Positions 18,049 through 30,811 of a DNA stretch of 64,000 nt are shown here, piece after piece. Made by a program: the position numbers and the translations under genes. The notes below the pieces were generated by a model. The model was not told where the DNA came from and made no database searches. It worked only from the letters and a program-made list of their open reading frames with translations. The number at the start of each line of letters is the position of its first letter. Within the stretch, counting starts at the first letter, position 1. This DNA comes from Mycolicibacter senuensis (GTDB lineage Bacteria; Actinomycetota; Actinomycetes; Mycobacteriales; Mycobacteriaceae), in contig NZ_LQPS01000008.1 of the NCBI RefSeq assembly GCF_002101885.1, forward strand, positions 1 to 64,000. Reading direction: 5' to 3'.

Positions 18049-19293
18049 ATGCAATCGTGGTCCGCGCCGGCCGTTCCGGCACTGCCCGGGCACGGCCCGG
18101 CGCTGCGTCTGTATGACACCGCCGACCGACAGGTCCGCCCGGTGTCGCCGGGCCCGACGGCCACCATGTACGTCTGCGGCATCACCCCCTATGACGCCAC
18201 CCATCTGGGCCACGCCGCCACCTATCTGGTCTTCGACCTGATTCACCGGCTCTGGCTGGACGCCGGCCACCGGGTGGACTACGTGCAGAACGTCACCGAC
18301 GTCGATGACCCGCTGCTCGAACGCGCCGACCGCGACGGGGTGGACTGGCAGCGGCTGGCGGCCGACCAGGTCGAGCTGTTCGCGGCGGACATGACCGCGC
18401 TGCGGGTACTGCCGCCCCAGCATTACGTGGCCGCCAGCGAGGCGATCGACGAGGTCGTCGAGGTGGTCGAGAAGATGCTGACCTCCGGATCGGCCTACGT
18501 CGTCGATCCCGCCTCCTCTGATCATGCGGACGTCTATTTCCGTGCCGACGCCACCGACCAGTTCGGCTACGAATCGGGCCTCGACCGCGCCGCGATGCTG
18601 GAACTGTTCGGCGAGCGCGGCGGCGATCCCGACCGGGCCGGCAAAACCGATCCGCTCGACGCCCTGCTGTGGCGCGCCGCCCGGCCGGGCGAACCCAGCT
18701 GGCCCGCGCCGTTCGGCGCCGGACGGCCCGGCTGGCACGTCGAGTGCGCCGCGATCGCGTTGAGCCGGATCGGCAGCGGAATCGACATCCAGGGCGGCGG
18801 GTCCGACCTGATCTTCCCGCACCACGAGTTCTCCGCCGCGCACGCCGAATCCCTCACCGGGGAGCGGCGCTTCGCCCGGCACTACGTGCACGCCGGGATG
18901 ATCGGCTGGGACGGGCACAAGATGTCCAAGAGCCGAGGCAACCTGGTGCTGGTGTCCAAACTGCGCGCTCAGGGCGTGGAGCCGGCTGCGATCCGGTTGG
19001 GCCTGCTGGCCGGGCATTACCGCAGCGACCGGTTCTGGGACGACGAGATACTGGCGGCCGCCCAGGCGCGGCTGGCCCGCTGGCGGGCCGCGACCACCTT
19101 GCCCGCCGGCCCGGCCGCCGACGACGTGATCGCCCGGTTGCGCCGTTACCTCGCCGACGACCTGGACACCGTGCAGGCGCTTGCCGCGCTGGACGGTTGG
19201 GTGACCGACGCACTGGAGTACGGCGGTCACGACACCACCACCCCGGCGCTGGTGGCCACGGCGGTCGACGCACTGCTGGGCGTGGCGCTCTGA
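18049..19293 (+). CDS. mshC: mycothiol ligase MshC (Cys:GlcN-Ins ligase)
   Basis: MshC joins L-cysteine to 1D-myo-inositol-2-amino-2-deoxyglucoside using ATP, the penultimate step of mycothiol synthesis. It is derived from cysteinyl-tRNA synthetase. The 414-residue product has the zinc Cys43 in [10 protein letters not shown], the HIGH-like THLGHAATY, further zinc ligands in WHVECAA and PHHEFS, and the KMSKS loop HKMSKSRGN. The tRNA-binding C-terminus of CysS is shortened, as in MshC. Confidence 0.96.
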   Translation: MQSWSAPAVPALPGHGPALRLYDTADRQVRPVSPGPTATMYVCGITPYDATHLGHAATYLVFDLIHRLWLDAGHRVDYVQNVTDVDDPLLERADRDGVDWQRLAADQVELFAADMTALRVLPPQHYVAASEAIDEVVEVVEKMLTSGSAYVVDPASSDHADVYFRADATDQFGYESGLDRAAMLELFGERGGDPDRAGKTDPLDALLWRAARPGEPSWPAPFGAGRPGWHVECAAIALSRIGSGIDIQGGGSDLIFPHHEFSAAHAESLTGERRFARHYVHAGMIGWDGHKMSKSRGNLVLVSKLRAQGVEPAAIRLGLLAGHYRSDRFWDDEILAAAQARLARWRAATTLPAGPAADDVIARLRRYLADDLDTVQALAALDGWVTDALEYGGHDTTTPALVATAVDALLGVAL

Positions 19294-19310
19294 GCCGCTT
19301 GCGCCGGGGG

Positions 19311-19316
19311 TAGTTT
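19311..19316 (+). promoter_or_regulatory. -10 element giving a leaderless SDR transcript
   Basis: TAGTTT ends seven positions before 19323, so predicted +1 coincides with the A of the ATG. No ribosome site is present upstream, consistent with leaderless translation. Confidence 0.55.
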
Positions 19317-19322
19317 GGCCGC

Positions 19323-20207
19323 ATGGTTGCGATTCACTCCCAAGTCATCTTCATCACCGGCGGCGCGCACGGTATCGGCGCCGAGGCGGCCCGCCGGCTG
19401 CACGCCCAGGGCGCCAAGCTGGTGCTGACCGACCTGGACGACGAGCAGCTGACGGCGTTCGCCGCCGAGCTCGGCGGCGACCGGGTGCTGACGGCGGCCG
19501 CCGATGTGCGTGACCTGGCTGCCATGCAGGCCGCAGCCGAGCAGGCCGTCGAACGCTTCGGCCGGATCGACACCGTGGTGGCCAACGCCGGCATCGCCAG
19601 CTACGGCTCGCTGCTGGCCGTCGACCCCGAGGCGTTTCAGCGTGTGATCGACGTCAACCTGGTCGGGGTGTTCAACACGGTGCGGGCCACGCTGCCGGCT
19701 ATCGCCGAACGCCGCGGCTACGTGCTGATCGTGTCGTCGCTGGCGGCGTTCGCCGCCGCGCCGGGCATGATCCCCTACGACGCCTCCAAGGCCGGTGTCG
19801 AGCACCTGGCCAACGCGCTGCGCCTGGAGGCCGCCCACCTGGGGGTGACCGTCGGCTCGGCGCACATGTCCTGGATCGACACCGCGCTGGTGCGCGACAC
19901 CAAGTCTGATCTGTCCACGTTCGGCGAGCTGCTGGCCAAACTGCCCTGGCCGCTGAACAAGACCACGTCAGTGGCCGAATGCGCCGACGCGTTCGTCGAC
20001 GGGATCGAGAACCGCCGGACCCGGGTCTACTGCCCGCGCTGGGTGGGGTTGTTCCGCTGGCTCAAGCCGCTGCTGTCCAGCCCGGTCGGGGAGTCCCCGA
20101 TCGCCAAGGTGGCCGGCGAAATGATGCCCCGGATGGACGCCGAGGTCGCCGCGCTGGGCCGTTCGACCAGCGCCTACAACGAGGCCGTCGAAAAGGTCGA
20201 AAAGTAG
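19323..20207 (+). CDS. short-chain dehydrogenase/reductase (Rv2129c-like)
   Basis: The 294-residue protein is a classical SDR. The NAD(P)-binding motif is TGGAHGIGAEAA (about 12-23), with the structural NAG motif VVANAGIASYG. Catalytic Ser is in IVSSLAAFAA, and the active-site YDASKAG has Tyr and Lys spaced normally. An Asp/Asp-rich TDLDDE after the second strand suggests NAD rather than NADP preference. The substrate is unknown. It ends one base before the convergent PAC2 gene. Confidence 0.9.
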   Translation: MVAIHSQVIFITGGAHGIGAEAARRLHAQGAKLVLTDLDDEQLTAFAAELGGDRVLTAAADVRDLAAMQAAAEQAVERFGRIDTVVANAGIASYGSLLAVDPEAFQRVIDVNLVGVFNTVRATLPAIAERRGYVLIVSSLAAFAAAPGMIPYDASKAGVEHLANALRLEAAHLGVTVGSAHMSWIDTALVRDTKSDLSTFGELLAKLPWPLNKTTSVAECADAFVDGIENRRTRVYCPRWVGLFRWLKPLLSSPVGESPIAKVAGEMMPRMDAEVAALGRSTSAYNEAVEKVEK

Positions 20208-20208
20208 G

Positions 20209-21075
20209 TCAGCGCCGGCGGCGCCGCAGATAGCGCTCGAACTCCGCGGCCAGCGCGTCGCCGTCGATCTTGTTGAGCGCATCGGTCATGTCGACCTCGG
20301 CGTCGCCGCGCTCCTCCAGTGAGGTGACGTAGTCGGCGATCTCCTCGTCCTCGCTGGCCATCTCGGTGATCGCCAGCTCCCACTCCTCGGCTTGCGCAGG
20401 CAGATCACCCAGCGGCACCTCGATGTCCAGGGCGTCCTCGACGCGGCGCAGCAGTGCGACCGTCGCCTTGGGATTGGGCGGCTGCGAGACGTAGTGCGGC
20501 ACTGCCGCCCAGAACGTCACCGCCGGAATCCCGGCCGCCACGCAGGCGTCCTGAAAGACCCCGGTGATCCCGGTCGGGCCCTCATAGCGGGTCTCGGTCA
20601 GACCGAATCGGGTGGCCGAGTCCGGCGAGTAGGCCGCCCCGGAGACCGGCACCGGCCGGGTGTGCGGCGTGTCGGCCAGCAGCGCGCCCAGGATCACCAC
20701 GGTGTCGACGTCGAGTTGCTCGATGACCGCCAGGAGCTGGGCGCAGAACGTCCGCCAGCGCATGTTGGGTTCGACGCCGTGCATCAGCACCACGTCGCGG
20801 TCGCTGCCCGGTGGCCGGCAGTGGGAGACCCGCATCGACGGCCACACCAGTTCGCGGGTGACACCGTCGAGCTGGCGGATCACCGGCCGATTCACCTGGT
20901 AGTCGTAGTACGCCTCGTCGTCGATGTCGACGATCAACTGGGCTTCCCAGATGTCGTGCAGGTGCTGCACCGCATCGCTGGCGGCGTCGCCCGCGTCATT
21001 CCAGCCCTCGAACGCAGCCACCACGATGGTGTCGTGCAGGTCGGGAAGCGCGGTGCCGTCATCCGGTCGGGTCAC
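20209..21075 (-). CDS. PAC2-family protein (Rv2125-like)
   Basis: The 288-residue protein belongs to the PAC2 (proteasome assembly chaperone 2-like) family, solved structurally for Rv2125-type proteins. Typical features are FEGWNDAGDAAS near the N-terminus, ILGALLADTPHTRPV, TGITGVFQDACVAAGIP and a charged C-terminus (FERYLRRRRR). Its biological role in bacteria is unknown; any link to the proteasome further along this window is only suggestive. It diverges from metH. Confidence 0.9.
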   Translation of the reverse strand: MTRPDDGTALPDLHDTIVVAAFEGWNDAGDAASDAVQHLHDIWEAQLIVDIDDEAYYDYQVNRPVIRQLDGVTRELVWPSMRVSHCRPPGSDRDVVLMHGVEPNMRWRTFCAQLLAVIEQLDVDTVVILGALLADTPHTRPVPVSGAAYSPDSATRFGLTETRYEGPTGITGVFQDACVAAGIPAVTFWAAVPHYVSQPPNPKATVALLRRVEDALDIEVPLGDLPAQAEEWELAITEMASEDEEIADYVTSLEERGDAEVDMTDALNKIDGDALAAEFERYLRRRRR

Positions 21076-21173
21076 ACCGCCAGGGTAAGGCCTGTGCGGA
21101 GATCACGGGCCGTACCGGACCGGCTGAGTCGGCTTGGTCGTCGGGGGATTCGTCCCCATGCCGGGTGAGCAAG

Positions 21174-21179
21174 TAGACT
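21174..21179 (+). promoter_or_regulatory. -10 element of the metH transcript
   Basis: TAGACT places the predicted start at 21186, exactly the first base of the riboswitch P1 helix. No convincing -35 is seen. Confidence 0.55.
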
Positions 21180-21185
21180 TTTCGG

Positions 21186-21275
21186 CGTCGAGAGGCGTTG
21201 CAACGGTTCGCCGGTCTTCACACCGGTAGCCGCCACGCTCGACGGAGTTAAGGACGCCTTCCGTCATGGAAGGGA
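21186..21275 (+). promoter_or_regulatory. S-adenosylhomocysteine (SAH) riboswitch with anti-Shine-Dalgarno expression platform
   Basis: The metH leader folds as the SAH aptamer. P1 pairs CGTCGAG (21186-21192) with CTCGACG (21238-21244). The conserved GGCGTTGCAACGG strand follows. P2 pairs CGG (21204-21206) with CCG (21230-21232), and a CCGGT/ACCGG hairpin (21211-21215, 21222-21226) lies inside. GCCACGCTCGACG matches the 3' conserved strand. The pseudoknot pairs AGGCGT (21193-21198) with ACGCCT (21254-21259). The pseudoknot strand overlaps CCTTCC (21257-21262), which can otherwise pair with the Shine-Dalgarno GGAAGG (21268-21273) around a 5-base loop. SAH binding would therefore free the ribosome site. 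Known SAH riboswitches are ON switches for methyl-cycle genes. Confidence 0.87.
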
Positions 21276-21280
21276 CCCGC

Positions 21281-25009
<3,729 letters not shown>

Positions 25010-25028
25010 GTCCTGAGAGGCTGCCCTG

Positions 25029-25736
25029 ATGGGTGAGTTGCGCGCGGTGCTGTGCGACATGGACGGCACCCTGGTCGATTCCGAGAAGCTCTGGGATGTC
25101 GCGATGGATGCGCTCTATGACCGCCTCGGCGGGGTGCTGCGGCCAGAGGTGCGGGCGGCGACCGTCGGCGGCTGCGCGGAGAACACCATGCGGATCGTCT
25201 ACGACGACCTGGGCCTGGAACCGGACCCGGCGGCGATGGCGGAGTCGGCGCGCTGGCTGCACGCCTACACCGGCGAGCTCTTCGACGCGGGCCTGCCCTG
25301 GTGCGACGGCGCCCGCGAACTGCTGGATGGACTGGCGGCGGCGGCCCTGCCCATGGCGCTGGTGACCAACACCCCGCGGATGCTGGCCGAGCGGGCGCTG
25401 GACAGCATCGGCCGGCACTATTTCGCGGTCGTGGTCTGCGGGGACGAGGTGGCCCGCGGCAAACCGGCACCGGACCCCTATCGGCGGGCCGCGCAGCTGC
25501 TGGAGCTGGATCCGCGCCGGTGTCTGGCCGTGGAGGACTCGCCGACCGGGGCGGCCTCGGCCGAGGCGGCGGGCTGTGCGGTGCTGGTGGCGCCCAATGC
25601 GATACCGGTGCCGCTCGGCGCGATGCGTCACCAGGTGGGGTCGCTGGCCGGGCTCGGGCTGGCGGACCTGCACGAGATCTACACCCGGCTGTCTTCCCCT
25701 CGCGAGGGTGCATGGCTGCCCGCCGACACGCCGTGA
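25029..25736 (+). CDS. HAD-superfamily hydrolase (phosphatase/mutase-like)
   Basis: The 235-residue protein has the HAD signature CDMDGTLVDSE (nucleophile Asp near residue 9), a helical cap, motif II VTNTPR, the Lys motif ARGKPAPDPY and motif IV VEDSPTGAASAEAAG. It resembles phosphoglycolate phosphatase/beta-phosphoglucomutase-like proteins; the substrate cannot be assigned. It starts 19 bp after metH and precedes hisE by 79 bp, so it may be read through from metH. Confidence 0.9.
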   Translation: MGELRAVLCDMDGTLVDSEKLWDVAMDALYDRLGGVLRPEVRAATVGGCAENTMRIVYDDLGLEPDPAAMAESARWLHAYTGELFDAGLPWCDGARELLDGLAAAALPMALVTNTPRMLAERALDSIGRHYFAVVVCGDEVARGKPAPDPYRRAAQLLELDPRRCLAVEDSPTGAASAEAAGCAVLVAPNAIPVPLGAMRHQVGSLAGLGLADLHEIYTRLSSPREGAWLPADTP

Positions 25737-25815
25737 AAGCTGCCGGGCTGTGCACGCTCGCCCCGGCGCCGGAAGCGCGATGCAGCGAAACTGCCGTGAC
25801 TGCCCGTGACCGGGC

Positions 25816-26097
25816 ATGAAACAATCCCTGCTCGTGAAGACCTTCGAGGAGCTGTTCGTCGAACTCGGTGAGCGCGCCGCAACCCGACCGGCCGGCAGCG
25901 CCACCGTCGCCGCGCTGGACGCCGGGGTACACGCCATCGGCAAGAAGATTCTGGAGGAGGCCGGCGAAGTGTGGCTGGCCGCCGAGCACGAGTCCGATGA
26001 CGCACTGGCCGGCGAGATCAGTCAGCTGCTGTATTGGGCCCAGGTCCTGATGATCTCGCGCGGGCTGACGCTGTCCGACGTGTATCGGAAGCTGTGA
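25816..26097 (+). CDS. hisE: phosphoribosyl-ATP pyrophosphatase HisE
   Basis: HisE hydrolyses phosphoribosyl-ATP to phosphoribosyl-AMP, step two of histidine synthesis. The 93-residue protein ([19 protein letters not shown]...) is very close to M. tuberculosis HisE. It contains the MazG-like metal motif [17 protein letters not shown] and the following EISQLLYW. It is a stand-alone HisE, not fused to HisI. Two bases separate it from hisG. Confidence 0.97.
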   Translation: MKQSLLVKTFEELFVELGERAATRPAGSATVAALDAGVHAIGKKILEEAGEVWLAAEHESDDALAGEISQLLYWAQVLMISRGLTLSDVYRKL

Positions 26098-26099
26098 AC

Positions 26100-26960
26100 A
26101 TGTTGCGTGTCGCGGTCCCCAACAAGGGGGCGCTCAGTGAGTCCGCCGCGGCGATGCTGGCGGAGGCCGGCTACCGCAGCCGCACCGACGCCAAGGACCT
26201 GACGGTCCTCGATCCGTCCAACAAGGTGGAGTTCTTCTTCCTGCGGCCCAAGGACATCGCCATCTACGTCGCGTCGGGGGAGCTGGACCTCGGGGTCACC
26301 GGCCGGGATCTGGCCCTGGAATCCACCGCGCCGGTGCGCGAACGGCTGGCACTGGGATTCGGCTCGTCGCGGTTCCGGTACGCCGCTCCCGCCGGGCGGG
26401 ACTGGACCGTGGCGGATCTGGCCGGCAAGCGGATCGCCACCGCCTATCCCAATCTCGTTCGGAAAGACCTGGCGGCCAAGGGAATCGATGCGACCGTCAT
26501 CCGTCTGGACGGCGCCGTGGAGATCTCGATACAGCTCGGGGTGGCCGACGCGATCGCCGACGTGGTCGGATCGGGCCGCACCCTGCGCCAGCATGATCTG
26601 GTGGCCTTCGGTGAGACACTGTGCGATTCGGAGGCGGTGCTCATCGAGGCCGCCGAGCCGAACGGCCGCAGTGAACAGACGGCCGCGGCCCGTGACCAAC
26701 TGGCGGGCCGGGTGCGCGGCGTGGTCTTCGGCCAGCAGTACCTGATGCTGGACTACAACTGTCCGCGTGCGGCTCTCGAGCAGGCTGCCGCGATCACTCC
26801 GGGCCTGGAGTCACCGACCATCGCCCCGCTGGCCGAGCCGGACTGGGTGGCGGTTCGCGCGCTGGTGCCGCGCCGCCAGGTCAACGCGATCATGGACGAA
26901 CTGGCCGCCATCGGGGCCAAAGCCATCCTCGCCTCGGACATCAGATTCTGCCGAATTTGA
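26100..26960 (+). CDS. hisG: ATP phosphoribosyltransferase HisG (long form)
   Basis: HisG condenses ATP with PRPP, the first and histidine-inhibited step of histidine synthesis. The 286-residue protein is the long form, with a C-terminal regulatory domain (from about 210). The catalytic part has [33 protein letters not shown] and the PRPP loop [16 protein letters not shown]. The C-terminus [17 protein letters not shown] is typical. The ATG at 26100 is used; an overlapping GTG at 26094 is possible. Confidence 0.97.
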   Translation: MLRVAVPNKGALSESAAAMLAEAGYRSRTDAKDLTVLDPSNKVEFFFLRPKDIAIYVASGELDLGVTGRDLALESTAPVRERLALGFGSSRFRYAAPAGRDWTVADLAGKRIATAYPNLVRKDLAAKGIDATVIRLDGAVEISIQLGVADAIADVVGSGRTLRQHDLVAFGETLCDSEAVLIEAAEPNGRSEQTAAARDQLAGRVRGVVFGQQYLMLDYNCPRAALEQAAAITPGLESPTIAPLAEPDWVAVRALVPRRQVNAIMDELAAIGAKAILASDIRFCRI

Positions 26961-27019
26961 TCAGTGCAGGTCGGGGAGTTGTCGACGTGTTAGCGTCCGG
27001 GAGAACCTAGGAGGCTCTA

Positions 27020-27502
27020 GTGACGCATTTCATCGTGCTGCTCCTCGCGCTGTTGATCGGTGTCGTCGCCGGACTGCGTGCGCTGACCGCGCCGGCCGTG
27101 ATGGCCTGGGCGGCCGCGCTGCACTGGATCAACCTGGACGGCACCTGGGCTCAGTGGTTGAGTCACCCGGCGACCGTCACCATCCTGACGGTGCTGGCCG
27201 TCGGTGAACTCGTCAGCGATAAATTGCCCAAGACCCCGAACCGCACGATGCCCCTGTCGTTCGCCGCCCGGATCGTGCTGGGCGGGTTCGCCGGTGCGGT
27301 GCTCGGCACGGCCTGGAACTACACCTGGACGTCTCTGGGCGCGGGCATTATCGGTGCGGTGATCGGCACGCTGGCCGGTTTCGCCGTGCGGCAGCGCCTG
27401 GTCGCCGTCAGCGGCGGCCGCGACCTGCCGATCGCGCTGGTGGAGGACAGCGTGGCGGTGCTGGGTGGCATCGCGATCGCCGCGTACACCGCTGTGCTGT
27501 GA
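27020..27502 (+). CDS. DUF4126 membrane protein (Rv2120c-like)
   Basis: The 160-residue protein has about four hydrophobic segments (residues 4-24, 50-66, 88-108 and 115-130, with a final one near 140-158). The motif ELVSDKLPKTPNRT follows the second segment. It matches the DUF4126 family, of unknown function. GTG start with AGGAGG seven bases upstream. It may be the last gene of metH-HAD-hisE-hisG or separate (59-bp gap). Confidence 0.85.
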   Translation: MTHFIVLLLALLIGVVAGLRALTAPAVMAWAAALHWINLDGTWAQWLSHPATVTILTVLAVGELVSDKLPKTPNRTMPLSFAARIVLGGFAGAVLGTAWNYTWTSLGAGIIGAVIGTLAGFAVRQRLVAVSGGRDLPIALVEDSVAVLGGIAIAAYTAVL

Positions 27503-27512
27503 GCTGAGACGT

Positions 27513-28289
27513 TCAGCGCCGCTGCACCAGCAACGCCTGCGCCGACGTTCCGATGAACCCGCTGCGGTCGAACAATTCCGCGGTGGTCACGCCGATCCCG
27601 TCCGGCCCGATCGAGGCGCGGGCCCGCAGCCCGAAATCCTCCCCGGCCGGCTCCCGGTGCAGATGCACGACGGTGTCGGTGTTCATGAACATGTACTCGT
27701 CGACGTCCAGCGCGGCGCCGACCCCGTTCGCCGAGTCGACCACCATCGCCAGCCGCTGCAGGGCGGTGGTCTGCTCGCTGTCGACCAGGTGCACCCGCGG
27801 GCTCAGCCAGGACACCGCAGCGCCGTCGGCCGAGTCCGGCAGCAGGCGCCAGTCCGCCGATCGGGCGTAGCCGCTGGCCTGGGCGAACCATTCCGGCGGC
27901 GGCTGCGACGGTCCGTCGACCAGCGGCGGGTACCGGTCGGAGGCCACCGCGGAGGTGTCGCCGGTGGCCAGCGCCCACGCGCTCACCCGCGCCACCGGCC
28001 GGTCGTCGTCGTCCACGGTGTGCATCTCGGCTTCGAGCAGACAGATTCGCCGACCCGGCCGCTGCACCCGGGCCTGCACCCGTACCGGGGCCACCGGTAT
28101 CGCCGCCAGGATGTCCAGGCCCAGCCGAGCGATCCGCTGCCCCTCGGGGAGCAGCCGCTCGATCTCCCGGGTGAGCAGCGCCAGCGGGGGAGAGCCGTGC
28201 TGCAGCTGCCCCCAGTTACTGCGGGTGAGATCGCTGGATTCGTAGACGCCGTCGGACCCGGCGGCCCGGTGGTAGTAGCTGCCGTTCAC
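27513..28289 (-). CDS. acyl-CoA thioesterase-like protein (double hot-dog fold)
   Basis: The 258-residue protein resembles the TesB-like/thioesterase-3 group. It starts VNGSYYHRAAGSDGVYES, contains SNWGQLQHGSPPLALLTREIE (with the His-Gly-Ser-Pro hot-dog turn) and has a second half with VDSANGVGAALD and FMNTDTVVHLHREPAGEDF. Function is inferred only from fold. GTG start is overlapped by the stop of the nuclease gene (GTGA), so the two are probably coupled. Confidence 0.78.
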   Translation of the reverse strand: MNGSYYHRAAGSDGVYESSDLTRSNWGQLQHGSPPLALLTREIERLLPEGQRIARLGLDILAAIPVAPVRVQARVQRPGRRICLLEAEMHTVDDDDRPVARVSAWALATGDTSAVASDRYPPLVDGPSQPPPEWFAQASGYARSADWRLLPDSADGAAVSWLSPRVHLVDSEQTTALQRLAMVVDSANGVGAALDVDEYMFMNTDTVVHLHREPAGEDFGLRARASIGPDGIGVTTAELFDRSGFIGTSAQALLVQRR

Positions 28290-29089
28290 GCCGCGCCGTC
28301 CATCGGCCAGCCGGGATAGGCCGGCGGGGTCCCGCCGAACGCCGGACACAACGCGCGGTGCGCGCACCAATCGCACAACCGCGACGGATTCGGCCGGAAA
28401 TCGCCTGTGGCACCGGCGGTTTGGATGGCGCGCCAGATCGCGATCAGGGTCTTCTCAAAGCGCAGCAGCTCAGCGTGGTCGGGGGAGTAGTCCAGGAGCT
28501 GGCCGTCGGCCAGGTAGATCAGCCGCAGCTGTGCCGGTAGCACCCCGCGTGACCGCAGCAGCGCCACCGCGTAGAACTTCATCTGGAACAGTGCCTTCGA
28601 CTGGGCCGAGGCGCTGCCCGGCGACGGCGCCCGGCCGGTCTTGTAGTCGACCACCCGCATCCCGCCGGTCGGGGCGACGTCGATGCGGTCGACGAAACCG
28701 CGCAGCAGCGTCCCGTCGGCGAGTTCGACCTCGACGCGTTGCTCACAGCTCTGCGGATCGAACCGGCGCGGATCCTCCAGCCGGTAGTAGCCGGTCAGCA
28801 GCTTGCGTGCTTCGGCCAGCAACCGCTCGGCATCCAGCCCGACCGCCAGCTCCGGTTCGGCGCTGACCAGCTGCTCCAAGGCCGGTCCCGCCAGCACGCG
28901 GGCCGTCTCGGGGCCGCGCTGGGCGGCCGGCAGTGCGTAGAGGCGCTCGAGTGCGCCGTGCACCACGGTGCCGCGCAGTTGCGCCGTCGACGGCGGCTCG
29001 GGCAGCCGGTCGATCGCCCGGAACCGATACAGCAGCGGGCACTGCTTGAAGTCGGCCGCCCGCGACGGGGACAACGCAGGCCTACTCAT
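28286..29089 (-). CDS. RecB-family PD-(D/E)XK nuclease (Rv2119-like)
   Basis: The 267-residue protein begins MSRPALSPSRAADFKQCPLL, the conserved SPSRxxxF-x-CPLLYRFR start of RecB/Cas4-like nucleases. The active-site core is GFVDRIDVAPTGGMRVVDYKTGRAPS, with GTVVHGALERL upstream (His of the RecB motif). The C-terminus has a Cys cluster, CDWCAHRALCPAF plus the N-terminal Cys, that fits the Fe-S cluster of AddB/Cas4-type nucleases. A role in DNA repair is inferred; the promoter (29097-29119) supports damage induction. Confidence 0.85.
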   Translation of the reverse strand: MSRPALSPSRAADFKQCPLLYRFRAIDRLPEPPSTAQLRGTVVHGALERLYALPAAQRGPETARVLAGPALEQLVSAEPELAVGLDAERLLAEARKLLTGYYRLEDPRRFDPQSCEQRVEVELADGTLLRGFVDRIDVAPTGGMRVVDYKTGRAPSPGSASAQSKALFQMKFYAVALLRSRGVLPAQLRLIYLADGQLLDYSPDHAELLRFEKTLIAIWRAIQTAGATGDFRPNPSRLCDWCAHRALCPAFGGTPPAYPGWPMDGAA

Positions 29090-29096
29090 GGGCAGA

Positions 29097-29119
29097 ACCC
29101 TACGGGCATGCTCCGACCA
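29097..29119 (-). promoter_or_regulatory. candidate DNA-damage (RecA-NDp/PafBC-type) promoter of the RecB-family nuclease gene
   Basis: Read on the minus strand: TGGTCGGAG (29119-29111), eight bases, then TAGGGT (29102-29097). The published RecA-independent motif is TTGTCRGTG-N8-TAnnnT; seven of nine positions fit and the spacing is exact. The predicted start is one base before the ATG at 29089. Confidence 0.55.
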
Positions 29120-29139
29120 CCCACGCCTCACACGCTGCG

Positions 29140-29145
29140 TAGGGT
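29140..29145 (+). promoter_or_regulatory. -10 element of trmI, near-leaderless
   Basis: TAGGGT predicts a start at 29152, two bases before the GTG of trmI. It lies back-to-back with the nuclease promoter. Confidence 0.45.
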
Positions 29146-29147
29146 GA

Positions 29148-29987
<840 letters not shown>

Positions 29988-30015
29988 GCGGCGAACCTCG
30001 GGTGGGCTGCGACGG

Positions 30016-30453
30016 TCAGGGGCCCCAGAGGCGCGGATTCATGGCGTGCTGCGACGGTGGCTCCAGTTCCACTGTGCCCTCGGCGCCGGTCGTGTAGGGG
30101 AAGATCAGCCCTATCGCGGCGCCCTCACGGTGTTCGACGCTGACCTCGATCCCGTCGCGGCGGGCATCGCTCAACGTGACGTTCAAGGCGACGGCGGCGG
30201 CCCGCAGACTGTCCTTGAGCGCGGTCACCGCCCGCCACTGCGCCGCCAGTTGTTCGACGACGGTCGACTTCGCTGATGTCGGGTCGTCGGGTGCGATCAC
30301 CACGCGCTCACCGTCGACGGACACCGCCAGCGCGAAGGGCAGGAACTCGCCGCGGGCCGCGATGGTCTCCAGGGCGAGGTTGACCGCGGCGTCGGTGAGT
30401 CCGTCAAGGTCTGCCTGCGCCTGTTCGGTCACGGTGTCGCGCCAGCTCGGCAT
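30016..30453 (-). CDS. conserved hypothetical protein, 145 residues
   Basis: I do not recognise a named family. The product is cytoplasmic and acidic with an alpha/beta look. It starts MPSWRDTVTEQAQADLDGL and contains LPFALAVSVDGERVVIAPDD, similar in layout to immunity/assembly-type small proteins but without motifs. It is the last gene of a leftward run (MTB12-like, lppK, DUF503, this gene). Confidence 0.6.
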   Translation of the reverse strand: MPSWRDTVTEQAQADLDGLTDAAVNLALETIAARGEFLPFALAVSVDGERVVIAPDDPTSAKSTVVEQLAAQWRAVTALKDSLRAAAVALNVTLSDARRDGIEVSVEHREGAAIGLIFPYTTGAEGTVELEPPSQHAMNPRLWGP

Positions 30454-30515
30454 CCGCTCATCGCCCTCCCTCTCGGCCCTTTCCTACGCCGACTGAATCG
30501 CCCAGTGGGACAACC

Positions 30516-30809
30516 TCAGTCGTCACTGTGGCTGAATCCCCGTCGCACCGACAGCAACTCGATCTCCGGGCGGGCGGCCACCAGCCGCTCGGCCGCATCG
30601 AGCACCTCGACCACGTGTCGGCGCTCCCCGGAGACCACGGACACGCCGACACCGCTGCGCCGGTGCAGATCGGTCGAATCCGTCTCTGCCGCCGACACAT
30701 TGAACTTGCGGCGCAACTCCGCGACGATCGGGCGCACCAGCGAGCGCTTCTGCTTGAGGGAATGCACGTCACCGAGCAGCAGGTCGAACTCCAACCAGCC
30801 GACCCACAT
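30516..30809 (-). CDS. DUF503 protein (Rv2117-like)
   Basis: The 97-residue protein is a typical DUF503 (YlxP) member: MWVGWLEFDLLLGDVHSLKQKRS at the N-terminus (the LKxKR motif), ending with FSHSDD. YlxP proteins are short ferredoxin-fold proteins often near ribosome-maturation genes; function is uncertain. It begins two bases after the lppK stop, so it is co-transcribed with the lipoprotein. Confidence 0.92.
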   Translation of the reverse strand: MWVGWLEFDLLLGDVHSLKQKRSLVRPIVAELRRKFNVSAAETDSTDLHRRSGVGVSVVSGERRHVVEVLDAAERLVAARPEIELLSVRRGFSHSDD

Positions 30810-30811
30810 GG

